A DNA stretch of 64,000 nt, taken from positions 1 through 64,000 of IMG/VR virus record IMGVR_UViG_3300036770_005131. One strand, 5' to 3'. The stretch is from a virus. Below are positions 57,701-64,000 of the stretch, one piece after another. Under the pieces are notes generated by a model that worked only from the letters and a program-made list of their open reading frames with translations, searched no databases and was not told where the DNA came from. A program made the translations under genes and the position numbers. Position 1 is the first letter of the stretch, and each line of letters begins with the position of its first letter.

Positions 57701-57725
57701 TAAATAATCCGAATTGTACTATAAT
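57697..57725 (+). promoter_or_regulatory. Promoter TTGATA-17-TATAAT, overlapped by late-like ATAAATA
   Basis: The -35 is at 57697-57702 and the -10 at 57720-57725. ATAAATA at 57700-57706 overlaps the -35, so this may serve both phases. Confidence 0.65.
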
Positions 57726-57747
57726 AGAATTAACTCATTGAATAATT

Positions 57748-58323
57748 ATGACTGTAACAAAAACAAAGACGGAAAGACCAATTCCAAAACTTCAACCAAA
57801 TCCCTTTCAATATGAAATTTTGGAATTGGCTTCAAAACAAAGAAGTAATGCCAAAAAAGTAGAAGTACTTAAAGATTATCGTAATGATGCTCTTGTGAGT
57901 CTTTTAATTTGGAATTTTGATGAAAGTGTAGTTAGTATTCTTCCTCCAGGGCCAGTTCCTTATGCGGATCCAAATGATCAATCATCTGTAGGGGGAAATC
58001 TTACTGATCTAATTGATAGTAAATCAAAGAATACTAATTTAAGAAGTGGTGCTTATGCTGGAACCGATGAGGTAATGAACAAACAGCATACTTCACTTCG
58101 TAATGAATATAAGAATTTTTATCTTTTTGTGAAAGGTGGGAATAACGAATTGTCTCAAATTCGTAAGGAAACTATTTTTATCAATATGTTACAAGGTCTT
58201 CATCCTCTTGAAGCAGATCTTGTTTGTCTTGTAAAAGATAAAAAACTTACTGATAAATATAAAATAAGTTGGGATATTGTTAAAGAAGCATATCCCGACA
58301 TTCGTTGGGGAGGTCGTTCATGA
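57748..58323 (+). CDS. Conserved T4-like protein of unknown function
   Basis: 191 aa with FQYEILELASKQRSNAKKVE, FINMLQGLHPLEADLVCLV and WDIVKEAYPDIRWGG. I recognise it as a widely conserved T4-like phage protein (DUF6433-type, from memory), probably replication- or transcription-linked. It overlaps the next gene by ATGA. Confidence 0.6.
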   Translation: MTVTKTKTERPIPKLQPNPFQYEILELASKQRSNAKKVEVLKDYRNDALVSLLIWNFDESVVSILPPGPVPYADPNDQSSVGGNLTDLIDSKSKNTNLRSGAYAGTDEVMNKQHTSLRNEYKNFYLFVKGGNNELSQIRKETIFINMLQGLHPLEADLVCLVKDKKLTDKYKISWDIVKEAYPDIRWGGRS

Positions 58324-58652
58324 CCCAAGTTGCGGAGAAAGAAATGGCACAATGGACTCCAGAAGAGAAAAAAGAAGTACCATCACAATACGGATGTGAA
58401 CTTCTATTTGAAAGAACTACTCTGCAACAGATTAAAGATCCTTCTTTACCTTCAGATGCATATATTGTTGTGTATCGTGTAAATAATGAGACCTTTATGG
58501 ATTTATGTAGAGGTAGAAGAGTGAATATATTTGATATGTATTATGATAAATTTGGCCCTGGATCTGTTCAAAAAATAGATTGGGGATATGGAAAAACAAA
58601 TCCCAGACTATGGGGAAATGCTAAAAAGTCTGAAGGTAAAAAGAAAAAATGA
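58320..58652 (+). CDS. Conserved phage protein of unknown function
   Basis: 110 aa from ATG 58320. DAYIVVYRVNNETFMDLCRGRRVNIFDMYYDKFG is its conserved-looking part; basic Lys-rich end. Linked to the preceding and following genes by 4-base overlaps. Confidence 0.6.
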   Translation: MTQVAEKEMAQWTPEEKKEVPSQYGCELLFERTTLQQIKDPSLPSDAYIVVYRVNNETFMDLCRGRRVNIFDMYYDKFGPGSVQKIDWGYGKTNPRLWGNAKKSEGKKKK

Positions 58653-58837
58653 GTGAAGGTTTTAACAACAAAATTAAAGTAGAAATTGATCAAAGTGAAG
58701 TTGATAAACTACTTAAACAATACAAGAAAATAAAAAAATATATGAAATCTCCATTATATCAAGTAAAAAAGATTGATGGAACCGAAAAAGTTGTGTCGGA
58801 ACTTTTAAGCGAATACTACGATAATCCAATTGAATAA
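58649..58837 (+). CDS. Hypothetical 62-aa protein
   Basis: Starts MSEGFNNKIKVEIDQSEVDK; Lys-rich helices. Its stop abuts speD. Not recognised. Confidence 0.5.
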   Translation: MSEGFNNKIKVEIDQSEVDKLLKQYKKIKKYMKSPLYQVKKIDGTEKVVSELLSEYYDNPIE

Positions 58838-59164
58838 ATGGGTAAGCACTTTTTATTAAATCTCTATGGATGCTCATTCGTTCTTTTGAACGATGAGCAT
58901 TTTCTTATTGACCTACTAGAAAACGCTGCATCTGCTAGTGGGGCAACAGTGTGTCAAACAATTTACAAGAAGTTTGATCCACAAGGAGTCACGGTATTGT
59001 GCTTACTCTCAGAAAGTCATATTAGTATTCATACTTGGCCGGAAGAAGGCAAAGCTGCATGTGATGTTTATACCTGTGGAGATTGCAATCCAAAGATTGG
59101 GTGTGACATCATTATTGAGCAATTATATGCTCAGAGTCATACTATGAGTTACATTGAAAGATAA
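58838..59164 (+). CDS. speD: S-adenosylmethionine decarboxylase proenzyme
   Basis: 108 aa with LLSESHISIHTWPEEGKAA, the autocleavage site (E-S) that makes the pyruvoyl cofactor, and CGDCNPKIGCDII. Makes decarboxylated SAM for spermidine, a known auxiliary metabolic gene of cyanophages. Confidence 0.93.
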   Translation: MGKHFLLNLYGCSFVLLNDEHFLIDLLENAASASGATVCQTIYKKFDPQGVTVLCLLSESHISIHTWPEEGKAACDVYTCGDCNPKIGCDIIIEQLYAQSHTMSYIER

Positions 59165-59188
59165 TTGTAACAAATGTTACAAAAATAC

Positions 59189-59217
59189 TTGACTAACTAG
59201 AATAAGAGTGTTATGGT
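59189..59217 (+). promoter_or_regulatory. Promoter TTGACT-17-TATGGT for the riboswitch unit
   Basis: The -35 is at 59189-59194 and the -10 at 59212-59217; transcription would begin at about the first base of the riboswitch. Confidence 0.65.
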
Positions 59218-59220
59218 ACT

Positions 59221-59300
59221 CTTATCGTTCATCTGCTATTTGCGAATAGCAAATAGAGACGGAAGTAGGGAAACCGAAGGAACGCACCTATACCCATAAG
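59221..59300 (+). promoter_or_regulatory. Glutamine riboswitch (glnA / downstream-peptide RNA)
   Basis: Contains the highly conserved strings CGTTCA, GACGGAAGTAGG and CCGAAGGAACGC in order. P1 CGTTC/GAACG is extended by CTTAT/ATAAG; the variable hairpin is CTATTTGC/GCAAATAG. This class binds L-glutamine and in cyanobacteria controls nitrogen genes or short downstream peptides. Confidence 0.93.
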
Positions 59301-59315
59301 TAAAGGAGCAGACCT

Positions 59316-59417
59316 ATGAAAATCGCTTTCGTTCAATATCTAAAAAATAAGGTCAAAAGAAAAGCAAAACTTCATAATGCCGAACTTAATATGGCAAAAA
59401 AGCCACAAGTCGCGTGA
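59316..59417 (+). CDS. Downstream peptide, first ORF (33 aa)
   Basis: MKIAFVQYLKNKVKRKAKLH... follows the riboswitch by 15 bases with ribosome site AAAGGAG. Very basic. It contains slippery A AAA AAG at 59396-59402 in frame; a -1 shift would join it to the next ORF to give an 83-aa protein. Its own stop TGA overlaps the GTG of that ORF. Confidence 0.7.
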   Translation: MKIAFVQYLKNKVKRKAKLHNAELNMAKKPQVA

Positions 59418-59566
59418 TTGAGGACTATTATCACGAAAAAGACCCAGACGACAGAAAACCTGCCTGCTATCTTTTAACCTATCGTGGTCATAAGTATTGG
59501 CACTGTTATGGAATACACTTGACGGAGTGGTTTGAGAAAATCTTTAAAGTTGAGAGGGAGGATTGA
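59414..59566 (+). CDS. Second part of the downstream peptide gene (50 aa from GTG)
   Basis: Starts VIEDYYHEKDPDDRKPAC and has YRGHKYWHCYGIHLTEWFEK; it looks like the conserved domain. It may be translated by coupling at GTGA or by -1 frameshift from 59316 (which adds ATSR before VIEDYY), or the gene may carry a one-base deletion in the A6 run. Presumably glutamine-controlled. Confidence 0.65.
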   Translation: MIEDYYHEKDPDDRKPACYLLTYRGHKYWHCYGIHLTEWFEKIFKVERED

Positions 59567-59582
59567 CACTCCCTCTTTTTTT
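59553..59582 (+). terminator. Terminator with the next -35 box as its loop
   Basis: AGAGGGAG (59553-59560) pairs with CTCCCTCT (59569-59576); the 8-base loop GATTGACA contains TTGACA. T run after. Confidence 0.88.
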
Positions 59583-59591
59583 GTGTAGAAT
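59563..59591 (+). promoter_or_regulatory. Promoter TTGACA-17-TAGAAT
   Basis: The -35 at 59563-59568 is exactly the hairpin loop; the -10 is at 59586-59591. Confidence 0.8.
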
Positions 59592-59613
59592 GTTGGGAGA
59601 CAATCAAAACAAA

Positions 59614-59784
59614 ATGGACAGAGAAAAAGTAAAACTGATTGTGCGAAATATGGAACTTTTACTTGATGCTTTGAAGCAAGAAGTTCAAGATATTCCCGAA
59701 TCTCAATCTGACTATGTAAGTGCATTTCCATATATAGATGATGATGTTGATGAATATTATTCCGAGGAGGAAAACGATGTATGA
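59614..59784 (+). CDS. Hypothetical acidic 56-aa protein
   Basis: Start ATG 59614, after the predicted transcription start with GGAG at 59595. MDREKVKLIVRNMELLLDALK helix then acidic DDDVDEYYSEEEND. Not recognised. Confidence 0.55.
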   Translation: MDREKVKLIVRNMELLLDALKQEVQDIPESQSDYVSAFPYIDDDVDEYYSEEENDV

Positions 59785-59968
59785 AAATTTAACTCCTTAT
59801 GAAAGAGCACTTGCTAGATTTGGAGATAAGTGTGCTCTGATTGCTGGTCTTGAAATTGCAGATAAAATTTCACCAGAAGAAGCATATCAGCAGATAAAAG
59901 ATATGTATAAAGAACTTAAAAAACTTCGTAAACAAGAAAAAGAAACTTGGGAGATTGAAACTGAATGA
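59777..59968 (+). CDS. Hypothetical 63-aa helical protein
   Basis: ATG 59777 with ribosome site GAGGAGG. ERALARFGDKCALIAGLEIADKI, then a Lys/Glu coiled helix. Overlaps thyX by ATGA. Not recognised. Confidence 0.6.
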   Translation: MYENLTPYERALARFGDKCALIAGLEIADKISPEEAYQQIKDMYKELKKLRKQEKETWEIETE

Positions 59969-60717
59969 AACCTATTAAAGCAAAAGACCTTCTAGAATTT
60001 GATAAAAACCTGCAGGTTCAAGTTCTGCAGTGTTATGCTGTTCCGGAGCAAGTCATTTACCAGGCAGCAAAATGCGACTACTCAGAAACCCCCATCCATG
60101 AGCAAGAGATTCCAACACCCTCTAAGTGTGGTGAGTGGGTCGTAGAGCGTCTCCTGAGCAACGAGAAGGGGCATTGGGGCCCACTAGAGCATCCAGGCAT
60201 CACATTTTCCGTTTCAGGGTATGTCCATAATGTAGCGATGCAAGCACGAACTCATCGTGTTGGTGTTTCCTTTGATGTTCAATCTCAACGATATACTGGT
60301 AAGCGTGTCGTAAAGGTTGCAAGTGGAGAACTTAACCCCGAGGATGTATTCTATGTTCGTCCTCCAGGTTTCTATACCAATCGTTATGGTAAGAAGTATG
60401 AATGGACACTTGGCGACTATCAGGATGAACTAGATTTCATTTACGAAGGTTGTAAGCGTTATGCAGCAAAATACGAAAAAGGAATGTGTGAAGAACACAT
60501 TAGGGATTATCTTGCACAAGCAATTCGTCAGAACTTTGTGGTTTCTTTTAATCTGCGTTCTGTCCTCCATATTATGGATTTGCGAGCAAAGATGGATGCC
60601 CAACTAGAAATTCAAGCACTTTGCGAACAATTTGTTCCTCATCTTGAAAAGTGGGCACCTCATATTTGGAAGTATTATGAGGAGAAGAGACTACATAAAG
60701 CTAGGTTATCTCCATAA
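59965..60717 (+). CDS. thyX: FAD-dependent thymidylate synthase
   Basis: 250 aa with the ThyX signature region RTHRVGVSFDVQSQRYTG (variant RHR...SQRY), GPLEHPGITFSVSG and FNLRSVLHIMDLR near the C-terminus. It makes dTMP using FADH2 and methylene-THF and supplies phage DNA synthesis. Confidence 0.94.
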   Translation: MKPIKAKDLLEFDKNLQVQVLQCYAVPEQVIYQAAKCDYSETPIHEQEIPTPSKCGEWVVERLLSNEKGHWGPLEHPGITFSVSGYVHNVAMQARTHRVGVSFDVQSQRYTGKRVVKVASGELNPEDVFYVRPPGFYTNRYGKKYEWTLGDYQDELDFIYEGCKRYAAKYEKGMCEEHIRDYLAQAIRQNFVVSFNLRSVLHIMDLRAKMDAQLEIQALCEQFVPHLEKWAPHIWKYYEEKRLHKARLSP

Positions 60718-60722
60718 TTTTT

Positions 60723-60881
60723 ATGAAATCATATTGCATAAAAGATCATTTGACTGGTCATGTCTTTAAAATTCTTTTGACAGAGGATGAATTTCAAGAC
60801 TTTTTGAAAAGAAATCCAGACTTGGATGAATGTATTGATTGTGTAGAATGTGATGATGCTCCAAGTATAACTCTAGAATAA
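60723..60881 (+). CDS. Hypothetical 52-aa protein
   Basis: MKSYCIKDHLTGHVFKILLT and a Cys-containing acidic end (CIDCVECDDA). ATG 5 bases after thyX. Not recognised. Confidence 0.5.
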   Translation: MKSYCIKDHLTGHVFKILLTEDEFQDFLKRNPDLDECIDCVECDDAPSITLE

Positions 60882-60909
60882 ATACCTTATATTTCATGGA
60901 GGTTTAATT

Positions 60910-61158
60910 TTGGCCACATATCCAGTAATTAATAAGATCACTGGTGAACAGAAAGAAGTTACAATGAGTGTTCACGAATGGGATCAATGGAAAAAGGATA
61001 ATTCTGAGTGGGATAGAGATTGGTCTGATCCTTCTACTTGCCCATCCTCAGCAGAAGTTGGTGAGTGGAAAGATAAACTTGTTAAGAAAAATCCTGGATG
61101 GAATGATATTCTTTATAAAGCATCCAAAGCACCAGGATCAAGAGTAAAACCTATTTAA
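60910..61158 (+). CDS. Conserved cyanophage 82-aa protein
   Basis: TTG start supported by GGAGG 8 bases upstream. ATYPVINKITGEQKEVTMSVHEWDQWKKDN then Trp/Asp-rich DRDWSDP. A phage-conserved pattern; function unknown. Confidence 0.6.
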   Translation: MATYPVINKITGEQKEVTMSVHEWDQWKKDNSEWDRDWSDPSTCPSSAEVGEWKDKLVKKNPGWNDILYKASKAPGSRVKPI

Positions 61159-61164
61159 TTTTAT

Positions 61165-61929
61165 ATGGCAAGAAAAAGAAGAGCACCACAAGACAATCCA
61201 ATTGGAGTAGGATTAACTGCTAGACAACTAAAACGCAGAAAACCAATCAATTCAGATTTACTTTTAAATATTGATCCTCTTACAGATAATCAGACAAAAC
61301 TTTTTGAATCTTATGATGAAGGAAAAAATATAGTTGCCTATGGTGCAGCTGGAACAGGTAAAACCTTTATTGTTCTTTATAATGCTCTAAGAGATGTTCT
61401 TGATCAAAGAACTCCATATGAAAAAATTTATATTATTCGTTCTTTAGTTCAAACAAGAGAAATAGGATTTCTCCCTGGAGGACATGAAGACAAGAGTGCT
61501 CTTTTTGAAATACCATATAAAAATATGGTAAAGTATATGTTCCAACTTCCATCCGAAGAAGACTTTGAAATGCTCTATGGCAATCTAAAAACTCAAGGAA
61601 CCATAAGTTTTTGGTCTTCTTCTTTCTTAAGAGGTACGACTTTTGATAATTGTATTCTTATTGTGGATGAATTTCAGAATATGAATGGACATGAGCAAGA
61701 TTCAATCATTACTCGTGTTGGCGAAAACTGTAAGATTATGTTTTGTGGCGATGCTTCTCAGAGTGATTTGGTTCGCCAAAATGAAAGAAATGGAATTCAT
61801 GATTTTATAAAAATTCTTCAAATCATGCCATCATTTGATTTTATTGAATTTGGTATTGAAGATGTATGCCGTAGTGGATTGGTTAAAGAGTATCTTATTG
61901 CAAAGCACACCTTAAATATTACAATATAA
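61165..61929 (+). CDS. phoH: PhoH-family ATPase
   Basis: 254 aa. Walker A is YGAAGTGKTF, Walker B ILIVDEFQNM, and GDASQSDLV follows. PhoH is one of the most common cyanophage auxiliary genes; its role is unclear (RNA-linked ATPase). Its stop directly abuts the next ATG. Confidence 0.93.
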   Translation: MARKRRAPQDNPIGVGLTARQLKRRKPINSDLLLNIDPLTDNQTKLFESYDEGKNIVAYGAAGTGKTFIVLYNALRDVLDQRTPYEKIYIIRSLVQTREIGFLPGGHEDKSALFEIPYKNMVKYMFQLPSEEDFEMLYGNLKTQGTISFWSSSFLRGTTFDNCILIVDEFQNMNGHEQDSIITRVGENCKIMFCGDASQSDLVRQNERNGIHDFIKILQIMPSFDFIEFGIEDVCRSGLVKEYLIAKHTLNITI

Positions 61930-62595
61930 ATGTTCACACATATTGATTTGAATCTCCCAGAACTTAAAAGGGAAAGTATAGATGGAATTCGTTATTACAC
62001 AATTAACGGAAAAAATAAAAAACTAGTTGCAATTACTTCTGTCATTAGTCACTATAATAAAGAAAAGTTTTCTAAGTGGCGTGAAAAAGTTGGTGAAGAG
62101 GAAGCAAATAGAATCACCAAAAGAGCAACCAGTCGTGGAACTGATACTCATACTCTTATTGAAAACTATTTGTTAAATCAAGAACTTCCAACAGTTCAAC
62201 CAATCTCCGAGCATTTATTTAAAATAGCGAAGTCAACTCTTGATCGTATAAATAATATTCACTGCCTTGAAACTTCTCTGTATAGTGAAGTATTGGGTGT
62301 TGCAGGGTCTGTAGATACCATTGCAGATTTTGATCAAGAACTTTCAGTCATAGACTATAAAACTTCAAAAGAACCAAAACCCAGAGAATGGATTGAAGGA
62401 TATTTTGTTCAAGCCATGTTTTACGGAATGGCACTTTATGAGATGACTGGTATTGAAATTAAGAAACTTGTAATTATCATGACTTGCGAAAATGGTGAAT
62501 GTGTCGTTTATGAAGAACGAGATCTAAAGAAATATATGAAACTTGTAGTTCAGTATATTAGAAAATTTGTAAACGATAAATTGCTTGACATTTGA
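61930..62595 (+). CDS. PD-(D/E)XK nuclease, RecB/Cas4-like exonuclease
   Basis: 221 aa. The active site is GVAGSVDTIADFDQELSVIDYKTS (D...DYK), with upstream RGTDTHTLIENY and downstream YFVQAMFYGMAL, the RecB-type motif set. Possibly DNA processing in recombination or host DNA breakdown. Confidence 0.85.
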   Translation: MFTHIDLNLPELKRESIDGIRYYTINGKNKKLVAITSVISHYNKEKFSKWREKVGEEEANRITKRATSRGTDTHTLIENYLLNQELPTVQPISEHLFKIAKSTLDRINNIHCLETSLYSEVLGVAGSVDTIADFDQELSVIDYKTSKEPKPREWIEGYFVQAMFYGMALYEMTGIEIKKLVIIMTCENGECVVYEERDLKKYMKLVVQYIRKFVNDKLLDI

Positions 62596-62613
62596 GGACT
62601 AAACTCCTATAAT
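62585..62613 (+). promoter_or_regulatory. Consensus promoter TTGACA-17-TATAAT
   Basis: Perfect hexamers at 62585-62590 and 62608-62613, within and after the nuclease stop, for the gp33-gp59 unit. Confidence 0.85.
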
Positions 62614-62639
62614 CATATAATCTTGGTAATTTAATTATT

Positions 62640-62930
62640 GTGTCTCTTACTCTCATTCAATTAATGAATCCCGATATAACTGGAGAATTAGAAAAAATAT
62701 TAGAAGAGAAGTTTTTCTGTCCATCAAGATTTGCTCAGGAAATTGAGAAACTTGTATTGGAAGAAGGCATTTCTTATATTGATGCTGTCATTGCCTTTTG
62801 TGAGATGAACAAAATTGATTTGGAATCAGTTCCGAAACTTCTTTCAAAACCTTTGAAAGAGAAAATAAAATATGAAGCAATGGAACTTAACTTTCTTAAA
62901 AAAACTTCTAAAGCAAGATTAGTATTTTGA
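62640..62930 (+). CDS. gp33: Late transcription co-activator
   Basis: 96 aa, GTG start. RFAQEIEKLVLEEGISYIDAV and FCEMNKIDLESVPKLLSKPLK are typical of cyanophage gp33, which links RNA polymerase to gp45 for late transcription. Fits the late TATAAATA promoters seen in the window. It overlaps gp59. Confidence 0.85.
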   Translation: MSLTLIQLMNPDITGELEKILEEKFFCPSRFAQEIEKLVLEEGISYIDAVIAFCEMNKIDLESVPKLLSKPLKEKIKYEAMELNFLKKTSKARLVF

Positions 62931-63520
62931 AATTGGAACCTTATCAAGCATATACTACTTACCTTTCTCTAAAGAATCATTTTACAAATAAAAAATATAA
63001 TTACTTTACTTACAACGGAAAGGTAAAGGCAAATATTCAATCTTTCTATAAGCGCAAAGATAGATTTTATTTTGAGAAAATGTCTCGTCAAAAAAGTGAT
63101 GAAGAAATAGTTAATTTTTTTGTGTCCAATTTTGCTTCTTGCGATGATCCTCAGTCGTTGTGGATTGGTGAGATTATCAAAGAAGGAGAGAATAATTATA
63201 AGAATTGGATGCGTAAAACACAATCACTTTCATATCTTTTTAAAGAAGAAGTTAGTATTTTAAATTCAAAAAACTTTGATGAGATGTTTAAAATTGAAGG
63301 AAATAAGCATCCTAAAATTTTAAAAGAATACTTACAAAGTAAGTTATCATTAGAAACAATGATAATCTTGAATAACATACTTGGGTATAAAAAGCAGTTT
63401 GATAAAAAACTTCAAGATCCTGTGTGGGAATTCGTATCAATGAAGATTGAAAAATATGCCCCATTCCTACATATTGATAATAGTAAATTTAAATTAATTT
63501 TAAAGGAGTGTGTGTTGTGA
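62927..63520 (+). CDS. gp59: DNA helicase loader
   Basis: 197 aa. The start is TTG at 62927 or just after. LEPYQAYTTYLSLKNHFTNK and YFTYNGKVKA match T4 gp59. It loads gp41 on gp32-coated forks; the gp33-59-32 order is as in T4. Confidence 0.88.
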   Translation: MKLEPYQAYTTYLSLKNHFTNKKYNYFTYNGKVKANIQSFYKRKDRFYFEKMSRQKSDEEIVNFFVSNFASCDDPQSLWIGEIIKEGENNYKNWMRKTQSLSYLFKEEVSILNSKNFDEMFKIEGNKHPKILKEYLQSKLSLETMIILNNILGYKKQFDKKLQDPVWEFVSMKIEKYAPFLHIDNSKFKLILKECVL

Positions 63521-63861
63521 GTTTCTTTAACTCTGATCTAGTTCGTGCAGAGATGACAGAAATCTCTATGCTGCAGGATGACATTTACCGAAATGTCTTT
63601 TCTTTTCCTATGATGTCAATGGAAGAGAAAAAATTTCATGTTTCTCTTCTTGAAAAACTTTTAAATAAGCAAAAGATTCTTTATACTCGTTTAAGTTTAT
63701 CTGATGATCCTGAAGCAATTGAAATGAAAGAAAGGATCATGGAATCTGCTCAACTTATGGGAATGCCACCTAATGTTGATATGAATGTTATATTCAATAA
63801 TATGTCTAAGTTAGTTGAGATGATGAAACAAGAACTTGACATTTCTGATGAATTAGAATAA
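63517..63861 (+). CDS. DUF1825-like small helical protein
   Basis: 114 aa from GTG 63517 (ribosome site AAAGGAG; overlaps the gp59 stop as GTGA). MSFFNSDLVRAEMTEI, then a Met-rich helical part. The start and length resemble the cyanobacterial DUF1825 family (which begins with xFFDSEIV). It has been kept between gp59 and gp32; function unknown. Confidence 0.6.
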   Translation: MSFFNSDLVRAEMTEISMLQDDIYRNVFSFPMMSMEEKKFHVSLLEKLLNKQKILYTRLSLSDDPEAIEMKERIMESAQLMGMPPNVDMNVIFNNMSKLVEMMKQELDISDELE

Positions 63862-63925
63862 TATAATTATGGGCTGGATGATCCCTTAAGCTAAATCGCA
63901 AAGGCCAAATCCGTACTTAACTAAC

Positions 63926-64000
63926 ATGTCATTTGAATCTCTAAAAAAACAATCAAAACTTGGTTCTCTTACCGACAAACTGGTAAAAGAAGTAGAAAAA
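63926..64000 (+). CDS. gp32: Single-stranded DNA-binding protein, start only (continues beyond window)
   Basis: 25 codons, MSFESLKKQSKLGSLTDKLV, the cyanophage gp32 N-terminus. Binds ssDNA and coordinates replication and recombination. The 64-base leader before it contains short repeats (GGGCTGGATGATCCC) that could be a control element; T4 gp32 represses its own mRNA through a leader pseudoknot. Confidence 0.88.
   Translation, partial: MSFESLKKQSKLGSLTDKLVKEVEK

Noticed and set aside
63836-63867. TTGACA ... TATAAT before gp32
   Set aside because: Spacing to TATAAT is 20 bp and to TAGAAT 12 bp, so neither is a good sigma70 promoter.
1-64000. Integrase, att sites or other lysogeny signs
   Set aside because: None seen; gene content is that of a lytic T4-like phage.

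Overview
The window reads as part of the genome of a T4-like cyanophage (a Synechococcus- or Prochlorococcus-infecting myovirus). The evidence is a full T4 replisome set (gp45, gp44, gp62, RegA, gp43, UvsX, gp41, gp61, gp59, gp33 and the start of gp32) mixed with cyanobacterial-type genes: psbA, psbD, two hli genes, an SLH-domain porin, cobS, phoH, hsp20, speD, thyX and nrdAB. The DNA is AT-rich, nearly everything is on the + strand, and genes overlap by a few bases (ATGA, TAATG or GTGA junctions). No host chromosomal genes, integrase or attachment sites were seen. All functional calls come from reading the translations; no database search was run.

Layout. 1-15 kb: end of cobS, an HNH endonuclease, then the replication block. 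The helicase gene 41 is broken into two ORFs by what reads as a naturally split intein with a 17-residue N-half; between the halves lie a small basic ORF and a reverse-strand HNH gene. 15-30 kb: a KxDG-motif enzyme, proteins with T4-internal-protein-like capsid-targeting N-termini (one carrying a nucleotidyltransferase domain), two large basic Ala/Lys-rich putative head-interior proteins, an Ig-domain structural protein, primase, nrdA, nrdB, a reverse-strand GIY-YIG nuclease and a tail-lysozyme-like hydrolase. 30-35 kb: many small ORFs, five good tRNAs (Arg, Ala, Gly, Asn, Ser) plus one degenerate Pro-type tRNA, a Phd-like antitoxin and a structured non-coding stretch. 35-43.4 kb: a tight cassette of methyltransferases, glycosyltransferases and deoxysugar enzymes. 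43.4-53 kb: the photosynthesis and lysis region: porin, hli pair, C39 peptidase and GH24 lysozyme joined by an apparent programmed -1 frameshift, a fibre-like protein, intron-containing psbA, psbD and two homing-type endonucleases. 53-64 kb: a beta-helix lipoprotein, a PED-repeat protein, HNH, glutaredoxin, speD, a glutamine riboswitch with a downstream peptide, thyX, phoH, a PD-(D/E)XK nuclease, gp33, gp59, a DUF1825-like protein and gp32.

Regulation visible in the sequence. Twenty-one sites fit TTGACN-(16-19)-TATAAT-like, almost all with exactly 17 bp spacing; I read these as host sigma70-type early promoters. A second set fits the T4-like late motif TATAAATA. Several sites (psbA, the ORF after psbD, the ORF at 57.7 kb) carry both overlapping each other. 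Rho-independent terminators are common, and in several the -35 box of the next promoter sits inside the terminator hairpin.

Most unusual items: the fractured gp41 split intein; the C39-GH24 endolysin frameshift signal (A AAA AAG, stop, 11-12 bp hairpin); the glutamine riboswitch with its split downstream-peptide gene; an H-type pseudoknot in the psbA leader; capsid-targeting N-termini on small basic proteins and an enzyme; and a Druantia DruA (DUF4338)-like gene inside the replisome operon.
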